From Candidatus Nitrosopumilus limneticus (lineage in GTDB: Archaea; Thermoproteota; Nitrososphaeria; Nitrososphaerales; Nitrosopumilaceae), in assembly GCA_022117465.1 (NCBI GenBank), contig JAHCGZ010000002.1, positions 186,001 through 250,000 of the forward strand: a stretch of DNA of 64,000 bases, given 5' to 3'. Of the stretch, positions 33,605 through 41,059 are shown piece after piece. Each line of letters starts with the position of its first letter. Positions within the stretch are counted from its first letter, which is position 1. Below the pieces are notes generated by a model that had not been told where the DNA came from, searched no databases, and saw only the letters and a program-made list of their open reading frames with translations. The translations under genes were made by a program, and so were the position numbers.

Positions 33605-33678
33605 TTTATTACTTCATCTAGATTATCATCTAAATCATCTTCAAATCCATTATCATCAAAATCAGGTGTGAAAGACAT
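33601..33678 (-). CDS. Possible acidic microprotein, 25 residues
   Basis: The minus strand encodes MSFTPDFDDNGFEDDLDDNL followed by DEVIN and a stop. Nearly half the residues are Asp or Glu. Its stop overlaps the convergent HTH gene stop. The length alone does not prove it is a gene; the sustained acidic composition and the ATG near TTTTATTAA support it. Confidence 0.25.
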   Translation of the reverse strand: MSFTPDFDDNGFEDDLDDNLDEVIN

Positions 33679-33757
33679 ATGGGATTAATAAAATAGAGAC
33701 AGATAAAAGGAGATCTAAAAGAAAATAATAATTAAAGAAAAGAACATCAAAAAACTA

Positions 33758-34351
33758 TTGAAAGTAGATTGTAATGAAGAAGGTATTAAAAAAACACATC
33801 AAATATTTCAGAAAGGGGGAATAATAGTATTCCCAACAGATACCGTATACGGTATAGGATGTGATCCATATAATCAAAATTCAATAAAAAAAATTTATGA
33901 AATTAAATCAAGAGAAAAAGTAAAATCATTACCAATATTAGCATACTCACTGGATATTGTAAAAAAAATAGTAGTAATTGATGAATTTACTGAAAAGATA
34001 ATACAAAAAAATTGGCCAGGACCACTAACGTTGATTTTAGAATTAACAGATGAAAAATTAAAAAAATCATTAAACTTACAAAATAAAATTGCAGTAAGAA
34101 TTCCAGATTCTAAATGTACTTTAAAATTGTTAGAAAAGTGTAAATTAATAGTAGGAACTAGTGCAAATATTTCTGGAAATTCATCATATACAAATCCAGA
34201 TGAATGTATAAAAAATATTAAAAATTATGATCTATTTCTTAATGGAGGAACAATTAGAAGTAAAGGAGAATCAACAATAATTGAAGTAGAAAATAAAACT
34301 ATCAAAATCATTAGAGAAGGTGCATTGAAAATGGAGGACATTTTGATATGA
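33758..34351 (+). CDS. sua5: Threonylcarbamoyl-AMP synthase, Sua5/YrdC family
   Basis: A 197-residue YrdC-domain protein that makes threonylcarbamoyl-AMP from threonine, bicarbonate and ATP, the donor for t6A37 in ANN-decoding tRNAs. It has FPTDTVYGIGCDPYNQ near residue 25, the KSREKVKSLPIL segment, NWPGPLTLIL and SANISGNSSYTNPDEC. It lacks the C-terminal Sua5 domain, so it is the short form. It starts at a TTG. It overlaps the THUMP gene at ATGA and lies near a Cgi121-like gene, giving a local t6A cluster. Confidence 0.9.
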   Translation: MKVDCNEEGIKKTHQIFQKGGIIVFPTDTVYGIGCDPYNQNSIKKIYEIKSREKVKSLPILAYSLDIVKKIVVIDEFTEKIIQKNWPGPLTLILELTDEKLKKSLNLQNKIAVRIPDSKCTLKLLEKCKLIVGTSANISGNSSYTNPDECIKNIKNYDLFLNGGTIRSKGESTIIEVENKTIKIIREGALKMEDILI

Positions 34352-34872
34352 TAAATTTGATAGTTACATGTGCTAGAAATTTGGAAGGGGAAACAGAGGA
34401 TGAATTAATAGATATTTTAGATGAATTAGGGGATTCAGACGTCAAAATTTCAGTAAGTAATATGTCAGGAATAATTACAGTACAAACAAAATTAGATCCA
34501 ATTGACGTAGTTAGAAAAATGAAAAAAATGTTGTTAGATGAACCATGGAGTATTAGATATTGTTTAAGGGTAATACCAATTCAAAAAACAATTGAAACAA
34601 AAATAGATGAAATTGAAAAAATAATTTTAAGTATGTCAGATAAAATTGAAGAAAAAGAATCATATAAAATATTAATTGAAAAAAGAAATTCAGACATTTC
34701 AAGTAAAGAAATAATTACAAAAGTAGCAAATAAAATTAAAAATAAAGTCTCATTAGATTTTCCAGATAAAGTAATTTTAATTGAAATATTAGGAATAGTT
34801 ACAGGAATTTCAGTATTGAAAAATTCAGACATACTAAGTCTTGAGAAAACTAAACGTAGTATGTCAGATTAG
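34348..34872 (+). CDS. THUMP-domain protein, Tan1/THUMPD1-like
   Basis: A 174-residue protein with a THUMP RNA-binding domain and no catalytic domain: LIVTCARNLEGETEDELIDI, SNMSGIITVQTKLDPIDVVR, and ILIEKRNSDISSKEIITKVA with PDKVILIEILGIVTGISVL. This layout matches Tan1, the adaptor that delivers tRNA to the ac4C acetyltransferase. Known archaeal relatives bind tRNA. It is coupled to sua5 (ATGA overlap) and overlaps the convergent ubiquitin-fold/Cgi121 gene by 9 bases. Confidence 0.75.
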   Translation: MINLIVTCARNLEGETEDELIDILDELGDSDVKISVSNMSGIITVQTKLDPIDVVRKMKKMLLDEPWSIRYCLRVIPIQKTIETKIDEIEKIILSMSDKIEEKESYKILIEKRNSDISSKEIITKVANKIKNKVSLDFPDKVILIEILGIVTGISVLKNSDILSLEKTKRSMSD

Positions 34873-35637
34873 AATAGAAGCTTTTTCTACTAAAATATCT
34901 TCTAAAGGAGTTTCAGAATACACGGAATCAATATGCTTTTTTGAAATATTGAAATGTTTTTTTAAAAACAAATCATTATTTTTTAAAAATAAATTTATAC
35001 ATAAAGGAGATAATTCAGAATATAATAAATTAAAAGAGTTTTTATTTCCAATAGCAATTAAAATAAAATTAGTAAGAGGTTTTATTCCAACAGATGAAAT
35101 TGCATTAGAAATTTGTAAAGTCACTGCAAACCTCATTAGGATATCAGTTTCAATTTTATTTGAAAGTAAAATATTATTTTTTTCAGCTTCAATAGAGAGT
35201 GTTAAAATTTTTTTTAAATGAGATACGCTACAAATAAAATTACTAGATACCACTTGAAATTTAATTTTTGGGTATTTTATTCTCAAAGCATCAATAAATT
35301 TTACGTCAGTTGTTTTTTGACCACGAATTTCAATAATTTGAATAGATTTTTTATGAATTTCAAAAATTAATTTTTTAGATGAACCTCCATGGATTACAGG
35401 AATAACACTTACAATATCACCATCACGCACAATAGTATCTTTTCCATTCATCGCAGAAGAATCACAACCATTGATAGCAATTAAAATATTTTCAATATCA
35501 ATATCAGAAGTATTTACAGGTTTAATTTTTAATAATAATTCAAGTAATTGATTAATTGAAATATTAGAATTATCAATTTTTAATTCATCAGAATTAAAAG
35601 ATTTTCTGGCTCCACCAATTAATTTTATAGTTATCAT
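34864..35637 (-). CDS. Ubiquitin-fold (MoaD/ThiS-like) domain fused to a Cgi121-like domain
   Basis: A 257-residue two-part protein. Residues 1-88 look like a MoaD/ThiS/SAMP beta-grasp domain: MITIKLIGGARKSF, ILIAINGCDSSAMNGKDTIV, RDGDIVSVIPVIHGGSS, where an HGG sits at the position of the usual C-terminal GG but is followed by more protein. Residues 90-257 resemble Cgi121, the KEOPS subunit that holds the tRNA acceptor end (SVSHLKKILTLSIEAEKNN, ILMRFAVTLQISNAISSVGI, FILIAIGN). It lies next to sua5, so a t6A role is an inference. A simple ThiS-type sulphur carrier is the alternative. Confidence 0.62.
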   Translation of the reverse strand: MITIKLIGGARKSFNSDELKIDNSNISINQLLELLLKIKPVNTSDIDIENILIAINGCDSSAMNGKDTIVRDGDIVSVIPVIHGGSSKKLIFEIHKKSIQIIEIRGQKTTDVKFIDALRIKYPKIKFQVVSSNFICSVSHLKKILTLSIEAEKNNILLSNKIETDILMRFAVTLQISNAISSVGIKPLTNFILIAIGNKNSFNLLYSELSPLCINLFLKNNDLFLKKHFNISKKHIDSVYSETPLEDILVEKASILI

Positions 35638-35679
35638 TTTTACGTCTGATTTAAAATTTAGAAATTAATATTTAATTGA

Positions 35680-36030
35680 TTATTCGGTTTTTTTATCATC
35701 TGATGTAGTTGAATGTAAAATAGATTCAATTTCTTCATTAGTTAGAGTAATTTCTTCATCATTTTCAGAGTCATCATCTAATTCGTCATGCTCTAATGAT
35801 GTTTCTTCAATATCAGAAGAATCGTAACTACTTTTATTTTGCTTAAATTCTTCTTCACGAATTTGTTTTTTTATGTATCGTGTGATATATCCTGCGATTT
35901 TATTTTTTAGTCCTTTAGAATGTATGATAGTAAGTTGATTTAGTACTATTTTGTTTTCAGCAAAGTCTTCACCAAATTTTGATTTATTTTCATCCATTAC
36001 TTCAAATGAGAGACGCTTTATTCTATCCAC
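35680..36030 (-). CDS. rps17e: 30S ribosomal protein S17e with long acidic tail
   Basis: Residues 1-60 match S17e: MDRIKRLSFEVMDENKSKFG, then ENKIVLNQLTIIHSKGLKNK and IAGYITRYIKK. The following 55 residues are Glu/Asp/Ser-rich (EHDELDDDSENDEEITLTNE) and have no equivalent in ordinary archaeal S17e of about 65 residues. The tail may serve in assembly or partner binding. It lies alone between the ubiquitin-fold gene and tatD. Confidence 0.82.
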   Translation of the reverse strand: MDRIKRLSFEVMDENKSKFGEDFAENKIVLNQLTIIHSKGLKNKIAGYITRYIKKQIREEEFKQNKSSYDSSDIEETSLEHDELDDDSENDEEITLTNEEIESILHSTTSDDKKTE

Positions 36031-36060
36031 ACGTCAATTAATGGAGGGGGTATTTTATAC

Positions 36061-36815
36061 CTATATTCCAAGAAAACGTTTTGTATTTTCTTCTAACAGT
36101 AATGACATTTCATCAAATGTTTTTTCTAGAATTTTAGAAGCACAAAAAATCACACTTGGAATAAAGCTGATCTGACCACATTTCATTTCAAAACATCGAG
36201 AAAATCTAACAGGTCCATCAGTTTCAACAAGAATTTTTGATTCACTAGTTTTAGACAATAAAATTTGTTTATCATTTGCATATATCATTACAGGTCCAAA
36301 AGATACAAAAAAATCCATATCCATTGCTTTTTGAAGTTGTTTTTTACTACCATCAAACCAATGCAATAAAGCATGTTTAGTATCATATGAAGTCATAATT
36401 TCAAAAATATCATCAAGACTTTTTCTGGAATGAATTGATACTGGTTTATGAAACTTTTCTGCAGATGAAAGTAATGATTCAAAACATGAATTTGCCTTTT
36501 AGTTTCATTATTATTTTTACAGTATGTAGGATCTAATCCAATTTCTCCAATACCTGAAATATTATTTTGATTTAATTCTATTAAATCATTAATTTTTTCA
36601 AGATCATCATTAGCAAATTCAGGATGAATTCCAATAAAAGGTAAAACTAGATTACTTTTTTTTGACAATAATAAAGTTTCTAATGAATTCTCGACATTCA
36701 TAGAAACACAACATGCTTTAATTTTAAGAGATTTCATTTGAGTTAGTATAAAATTAATTTCGGGAAGATATGCAGAATCTGATAAATGAATGTGAGAATC
36801 AAATGACCAAGACAT
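36061..36815 (-). pseudogene. tatD: TatD-family metal-dependent hydrolase split by a one-base frameshift
   Basis: The 5-prime part (36815 down to about 36485) encodes DSHIHLSD, GIHPEFANDD and IGEIGLDPTYCKN. The frame then breaks at AAAA (36481-36484 on the plus strand). Adding one base there continues as FESLLSSAEKFHKPVSIHSR, then LLHWFDG, ILVETDGPVRFSR and the C-terminus RFLGI, giving about 251 residues, the normal TatD length. All metal ligands (HxH, E, H, H, D) exist across the two frames. A sequencing error, a very recent mutation or slippage are all possible. A CTATATT box lies about 26 bases before the ATG. Confidence 0.8.
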
Positions 36816-36854
36816 TTTCTAATTAATTCTCAATATAGTCTGTATAAATCGATT

Positions 36855-36882
36855 CCTTAGTGATATTTTTTCACTCACTAGG
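36855..36882. promoter_or_regulatory. Imperfect palindrome upstream of the histone gene
   Basis: CCTTAGTGA and TCACTAGG face each other across a T-rich centre, 30 bases before the histone ATG and 40 bases from the tatD start. It may be an operator for the divergent promoters or a terminator-like hairpin. Confidence 0.3.
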
Positions 36883-36911
36883 TTTTTTGACAAAAAATTA
36901 AAATAAATTTA

Positions 36912-37133
36912 ATGAAATCATCAGAGTTAGGACTATCTGCAATGTATAGAATCTTAAAAAAAGCAGGTGCAGAAAGAGTTAGTGATGAATCTGCAGACGA
37001 ATTACGAAGAGTGATAGAAGATATTGCTGATAATATTGCAAAAAATGCAGTCGACATGGCATCTCATGCAGGTAGAAAAACAGTCAAAGGAGAAGATATC
37101 AAATTGGCTTCAAAATCATTTAGTAAATTCTAA
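36912..37133 (+). CDS. Archaeal histone
   Basis: A 73-residue single histone fold: [40 protein letters not shown], then [20 protein letters not shown]. The [12 protein letters not shown] segment is the classic third-helix DNA-binding signature. It forms dimers and larger nucleoprotein chains that wrap DNA. The N-terminus is a few residues longer than HMfB and there is no tail. tRNA-Cys follows 40 bases downstream on the same strand. Confidence 0.93.
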   Translation: MKSSELGLSAMYRILKKAGAERVSDESADELRRVIEDIADNIAKNAVDMASHAGRKTVKGEDIKLASKSFSKF

Positions 37134-37172
37134 TCTAAAGAGTTTAATTGTTCAATTCGTATTTTTCAAAAT

Positions 37173-37244
37173 GGTACTCTGGCAGAACGGTTATGCGTGA
37201 GCCTGCAAAGCTTATACAAGGGGGTTCGACTCCCTCGGGTACCT
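37173..37244 (+). tRNA. tRNA-Cys (GCA)
   Basis: Acceptor arms GGTACTC (37173-37179) and GGGTACC (37237-37243) pair with one T-G wobble. The anticodon stem TGAGC/GCTTA closes loop CTGCAAA with anticodon GCA. The T arm GGGGGTTCGACTCCCTC is standard, and discriminator T73 fits cysteine. CCA is not encoded. No intron. Confidence 0.93.
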
Positions 37245-37670
37245 TTACTTAACAATAACTTGAGCTTTCATCCATGGATGTAGCGTACAAAAATAATCAT
37301 AAGTTCCATATTCATCAAAAGATAATGTATAGTATTGATATGGATCTAAGTAACCACTATCAAAAATTCCAGAAGGCTCACCATAAAATCCCGAAGTTAC
37401 ACTATGAAAAGATGAATCTTCATTTAACCAAGTAACTGATTTTCCTTTTTCAACAATAACAGTAGAAGGAATGTAACAGATATCTTCAATATCACATCCA
37501 GGACGGGAAACTTTTATAGGCATTACAACATCAACTATGATAATTTCTTCTACCTGTGAATTAATTTCTTCAGAATCAGTTTCTTCAAAATTAAGACTAG
37601 ACAGGTATATGCCAATAATTAAAATTGATACACCTAAAACTATTACCAAAGGAATTATTTTTTTTATCAA
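37245..37670 (-). CDS. Membrane-anchored cupredoxin (plastocyanin-like)
   Basis: A 141-residue protein with an N-terminal anchor (IIPLVIVLGVSILIIGIYLS) and an extracytoplasmic cupredoxin domain. Type 1 copper ligands are visible: His in DSSFHSVTSG, and Cys, His and Met in YDYFCTLHPWM. An extra pair of cysteines (PGCDIEDICY) may form a disulfide. Ammonia-oxidising archaea carry many such blue-copper electron carriers. It starts at a TTG with a box (GTAATACC, 37692-37699) inside the palindrome shared with the AIPR gene. It ends 1 base after the tRNA-Cys 3-prime end. Confidence 0.82.
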   Translation of the reverse strand: MIKKIIPLVIVLGVSILIIGIYLSSLNFEETDSEEINSQVEEIIIVDVVMPIKVSRPGCDIEDICYIPSTVIVEKGKSVTWLNEDSSFHSVTSGFYGEPSGIFDSGYLDPYQYYTLSFDEYGTYDYFCTLHPWMKAQVIVK

Positions 37671-37685
37671 TTCATATCAAACCCG

Positions 37686-37726
37686 TTAGAGAGGTATTAC
37701 ACAATTACCTAACTCTCTAAATATAT
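37686..37726. promoter_or_regulatory. Palindromic operator candidate between cupredoxin and AIPR genes
   Basis: TTAGAGAGGTA (37686-37696) pairs with TACC (37706-37709) and CTCTCTAA (37713-37720), interrupted by TAA. The cupredoxin box A (minus, about 37692-37699) lies inside the left half, and the AIPR TATA-like AATATAT (37720-37726) abuts the right half. A regulator bound here could control both genes. Confidence 0.45.
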
Positions 37727-37744
37727 AATACATTACAAAAATTA

Positions 37745-39496
37745 ATGACACAAAATCCAAGCGGTCTATTAGAGTACATACCAGGAGTACAGGCTCTATT
37801 AGTAGAAAAAAATTCCAGCTCACCTTTAGAGGGATTTGCAGAAAATATTAGAGAAAGTATACATGAATATGCAGAGAATTCAAAAAACGAAGTAGAAAAA
37901 GGAAACAATTTCCTTCAATGGATTTTAACAAGAGTTTTTGAGGCTACAGAAGATGATGCTGCAGATGCAATAGTGGATGGAGCAAATGATCTTGGAATTG
38001 ATGCATATCTACCAGTTGATTTTTCGGACAATACAGTTAGATTATTTCAATCCAAATATGGGACATCACATTCACTTGAAGCAATTGCTAAATTCAAAGA
38101 AGATGCAAAAAGACTACTTACAAAGGATATAACAAAAATGAGACCAGAATTAGCTCAGCTTGTTACAAAAATTAAAGAAAAAAATCTCAAAATAAAATGT
38201 TGTTATGTTACTGATCAAAAAGTCGATTATCAGGATGAGATAGTAGAAATTATTGATGAAGAAAAAATAATTCAAAGTTTATGGGATAGAATAAAAAAAC
38301 CTGCAGCAGGAAAAAAATCATCGATTAAACTTGAAAGAATGCTTAGACATGAAAATACCATTTTAGGAATTTTGAAACTACGTGAATTAACAGAGTTTGT
38401 TAATAAAAACAAAGACTATGTTTTTGAATCAAATATTAGACAATGGATGCAATTTAAAACTACAGTCAATAAAGGATTAAGAGATACTCTACAAACAAAT
38501 CCAGGAAAATTCTTTTTTTATAATAATGGAATTACAATTGTAGTTAGTGATTTTACTGAACTAGGAGAAAATATAATTGAACTTTTTGCTCCACAAATTG
38601 TTAATGGTGCACAAACATCAAATTCAATTTTAGATCATTCAAAGAGAACAAAAAATATGGATGGATCAATGACGGTAACTATAATCAAAGCTGATGATGA
38701 ACAAGAACAAAATAATATCACAAAATATAGAAATTCACAAAATTCAGTTAGAGGTAAAGATTTAGTTTCACTAATGGATTTTCATAAATCAATTAAATCA
38801 CAATTAAAAAATTGTGGATATTTTTATGAAATTCAAGCAGGTTCTTTTGATTCAAAATCAAAATCAAGGCAATTGGAATACAATGGAGATGTAGATTACA
38901 ATAATTATCTGCCAGATAATCATAAAAAAGTCATTGTTGCCAAAGATGCAATTCAATCACTAGTAGCAGGTATCGAACAAAGACCAACTGAATCATACAG
39001 TTCTCCAGCCCAATTTCTTCCGCGAGGAAGCAAGTATGATCAAATATTTAATGAAAATCTTAAAGATGATTATAGAATTATCCTATATCCATATCTTGTA
39101 AAAGAATTTGCAAAAAAATCATTGAAATATGGAAAACAGGGAGGACATAAGACAAAGAGATATGCAACATTATTCTTTGTAGCAGTTTATTTTAGAATAT
39201 TACATAAAAAAATTCTAGAAACAAAAACAGATTATAAATCAGATGTAAGAAAACTAGAGCCAATATTTCGTAGTTTTAAGCTAAACAATAGAATTTTAAA
39301 AATTACAGATGTAATTGTGACAAAATTTCTTGAAGACACAGTTGTTGATGATGAAATTGAATTGGCAAATACAAAACATAATTTTTTCTCTCAACATGTT
39401 TGGAATGATAGAATGCTTCGAGTAATAGATAAAAAAATCAGTCAAGAAGAAGAAGAAATTATAGCACTTAAAAAAATTGTAAATAGCTTATTTTAA
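37745..39496 (+). CDS. AIPR-family abortive phage infection protein
   Basis: A 583-residue protein of the AIPR family (Pfam AIPR), linked to phage defence. The N-terminal 100 residues look like a PD-(D/E)XK nuclease: GANDLGIDAYLPVDF then VRLFQSKY, i.e. D...QxK as in Mrr-type enzymes. The family core follows, with FFYYNNGITIVVSDFTELGE and LFAPQIVNGAQTSNSILDHS near residues 257-300. Activity is an inference. It has its own promoter beside a palindrome and a hairpin just after the stop. No methylase or toxin partner is adjacent. Confidence 0.78.
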   Translation: MTQNPSGLLEYIPGVQALLVEKNSSSPLEGFAENIRESIHEYAENSKNEVEKGNNFLQWILTRVFEATEDDAADAIVDGANDLGIDAYLPVDFSDNTVRLFQSKYGTSHSLEAIAKFKEDAKRLLTKDITKMRPELAQLVTKIKEKNLKIKCCYVTDQKVDYQDEIVEIIDEEKIIQSLWDRIKKPAAGKKSSIKLERMLRHENTILGILKLRELTEFVNKNKDYVFESNIRQWMQFKTTVNKGLRDTLQTNPGKFFFYNNGITIVVSDFTELGENIIELFAPQIVNGAQTSNSILDHSKRTKNMDGSMTVTIIKADDEQEQNNITKYRNSQNSVRGKDLVSLMDFHKSIKSQLKNCGYFYEIQAGSFDSKSKSRQLEYNGDVDYNNYLPDNHKKVIVAKDAIQSLVAGIEQRPTESYSSPAQFLPRGSKYDQIFNENLKDDYRIILYPYLVKEFAKKSLKYGKQGGHKTKRYATLFFVAVYFRILHKKILETKTDYKSDVRKLEPIFRSFKLNNRILKITDVIVTKFLEDTVVDDEIELANTKHNFFSQHVWNDRMLRVIDKKISQEEEEIIALKKIVNSLF

Positions 39497-39508
39497 TAAA
39501 AAAGGCAG

Positions 39509-39557
39509 TAGTCTAACCAAGTAAAAATCTTGCAGGAGGTTTACATTGGTTAAACTA
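39509..39557 (+). other. Hairpin downstream of the AIPR gene
   Basis: TAGTCTAACCAAGTAA (39509-39524) is complementary to TTACATTGGTTAAACTA (39541-39557) with one mismatch and a one-base bulge, around a 16-base loop containing GCAGGAGG. It lies 13 bases after the AIPR stop. It may be a terminator, an RNA-stability element or part of a small RNA. Confidence 0.5.
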
Positions 39558-39627
39558 TCTACCTGATTTTATCAGAAATATGTATTATTTAACATAATTT
39601 TCTCAGTTAGAATTAATCTAGGTTGTT

Positions 39628-39635
39628 TTTTATAT
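39628..39635 (+). promoter_or_regulatory. Box A promoter of the 39659 gene
   Basis: TTTTATAT centred 27 bases before the TTG at 39659; it lies within the longest frame (opening at 39623) and supports the later start. Confidence 0.4.
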
Positions 39636-39658
39636 CGATAAAAAATACAAAAAATACT

Positions 39659-39826
39659 TTGGTGTCAAAAGAAAAATGTGCAATTTGTAATGGAAAAATA
39701 CAACTACGCTACAAACCAATGGATGAATGGGGAATCAAGGGAACGATGTGTGGAAAATGTTATTCAAAAAAAGTGCATGAACATTACCCTGGAGAACACG
39801 CTAGAGTTAACTTAGATTTAGATTAA
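39659..39826 (+). CDS. Small zinc-finger protein, 55 residues
   Basis: A small protein with SKEKCAICNGKIQLRYKPMD then TMCGKCYSKKVHEHYPGEHA: two CXXC pairs for a zinc site, and a His-rich end. No family recognised; small zinc-ribbon proteins like this are common in thaumarchaea. The TTG at 39659 (or GTG at 39662) is chosen by promoter spacing. It ends 2 bases before the stop of the convergent gene at 39829. Confidence 0.55.
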   Translation: MVSKEKCAICNGKIQLRYKPMDEWGIKGTMCGKCYSKKVHEHYPGEHARVNLDLD

Positions 39827-39828
39827 TT

Positions 39829-40413
39829 TTATTCAATTTTTGAATATTTATTTACATTAAAACAGTTCCAGGCTAACGAATCATCCTTTACGTCTTTCTC
39901 TTCTAAAAATTTAATATCAGTGATTGTTTTCTTTCTTTTTAAAAGATTAACTTGAAAACTAGAAAATACTTTACAACTACAATCATTGAATAAACACACA
40001 TCATCATCACCTTCATCATGATCTTGAGCTTCATGGCCACAACTACACATATCACTTTTTTTGGCATCATTAAGAGAATTTTTTTGATAAACACCTAATC
40101 GAAGATAGGCTTCACCTCCATGACCTTTTTTAAATCGCTCATAGTGTTCAGATTTTGCCAATATTTTAAAAAATGCTAAATTAGTATCAGGTTTTTGAGA
40201 ATCAGATCCCATAATGAACCAATAATCATCTTTCATCTCTACAAATCGAATTTTAATTGATGGATCTACCCACCAATGAATAGAGTCATTCCATAGTGAA
40301 GCAGATTGTTTTCTATCAACAATTAATGGAATAACATTCATTCTAAGATCATAATAACGATATGCGACACCTACAAAGTCATCAAACCATGGAATTGGTG
40401 ATTGAGATGACAT
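39829..40413 (-). CDS. Protein of unknown function with a Cys/His cluster
   Basis: A 194-residue protein starting MSSQSPIPWFDDFVGVAYRY. The first 110 residues are a mixed alpha/beta domain rich in Trp and Tyr (DSIHWWVDPSIKIRFVEMKD). A later segment, MCSCGHEAQDHDEGDDDVCL then FNDCSCKVF, holds five or six Cys and two His, a possible zinc or iron site. No family recognised. The ATG at 40413 is used; an upstream frame to 40557 would overlap the divergent HTH gene. Confidence 0.5.
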   Translation of the reverse strand: MSSQSPIPWFDDFVGVAYRYYDLRMNVIPLIVDRKQSASLWNDSIHWWVDPSIKIRFVEMKDDYWFIMGSDSQKPDTNLAFFKILAKSEHYERFKKGHGGEAYLRLGVYQKNSLNDAKKSDMCSCGHEAQDHDEGDDDVCLFNDCSCKVFSSFQVNLLKRKKTITDIKFLEEKDVKDDSLAWNCFNVNKYSKIE

Positions 40414-40497
40414 TGTACCAAAATACAGTTGGAGCTTATTTATCTGATCTGAATTTATGGTAATACCCTTATATCTCAGTTTGAAATTATAGACGAC

Positions 40498-40779
40498 ATG
40501 GTATCTTATAGAACTAGTATGCAAATTGTTGCAGATCTTTTGACTGTTACCCAACAATCAGGTCAAGAAGGTATCAAAACAACATCTCTTCTAACAAAAG
40601 CAAATTTATCACATTCAAGATTATCTAAATTTTTAGATAATTTAACAGGTGCAGGTCTCATTAACAAAATTGAGTATGATGGAAAAAATACTTTTGTAAT
40701 AACTTCTAAAGGAAGACAATATTTGGATTCATATGCTAATTTTTCAAGTATTGCAGAATCATTTGGTTTAGAACTTTAA
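40498..40779 (+). CDS. Winged-helix regulator, HTH_45-like (paralogue 2)
   Basis: A 93-residue protein, VSYRTSMQIVADLLTVTQQS, then TTSLLTKANLSHSRLSKFLD and NLTGAGLINKIE, ending SSIAESFGLEL. It shares layout and key segments with the 33317-33604 protein. It is divergent from the Cys/His-cluster gene; CTTATATC lies 26 bases before the ATG. It may regulate that neighbour. Confidence 0.7.
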   Translation: MVSYRTSMQIVADLLTVTQQSGQEGIKTTSLLTKANLSHSRLSKFLDNLTGAGLINKIEYDGKNTFVITSKGRQYLDSYANFSSIAESFGLEL

Positions 40780-40782
40780 AAT

Positions 40783-41022
40783 CTATTTTTTAGGTCTTTT
40801 CCTATTAGCGTTAAGTTTTTGTCTTTCTTTCTTATCCTTGTAACCACCATAAAAAATAATGAAGATAATGCCTCCTATAGAACCATAAAATAGTGGAAGA
40901 AAAGGTTGTTCACGTATTTCTCCACTTGTCGGTGAAACAAATGCAATTGGAATTCCCACGACCATAAAAATCAAAATAATTGTAAGATACATATCCATAC
41001 ATTGCGTATTTAACAAAACCAT
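40783..41022 (-). CDS. Small membrane protein, 79 residues
   Basis: Two hydrophobic helices: MYLTIILIFMVVGIPIAFVS and LPLFYGSIGGIIFIIFYGGY, then a basic tail KDKKERQKLNANRKRPKK. The second helix and tail resemble those of the divergent 41060-41242 protein. No function known. The first eight residues before MDMYL may not be translated. Confidence 0.45.
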   Translation of the reverse strand: MVLLNTQCMDMYLTIILIFMVVGIPIAFVSPTSGEIREQPFLPLFYGSIGGIIFIIFYGGYKDKKERQKLNANRKRPKK

Positions 41023-41059
41023 ATATCTTTTTGATTCTTGAGAATAAAATAGAAAAAAG

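Noticed and set aside
33838-33851. Palindrome ACCGTATACGGT inside sua5, similar to the radA operator candidate
   Set aside because: It encodes the conserved TVYG of the YrdC ATP-binding motif, so the palindrome is explained by coding.
34864-35637. Simple ThiS sulphur carrier
   Set aside because: ThiS ends in GG, whereas here about 170 residues follow that position and resemble Cgi121; no ThiF or ThiG lies nearby.
37173-37244. tRNA-Cys as an integration site for a mobile element carrying AIPR
   Set aside because: I found no direct repeat of the tRNA 3-prime end nearby, no integrase and no shift in base use; the neighbouring cupredoxin looks native.
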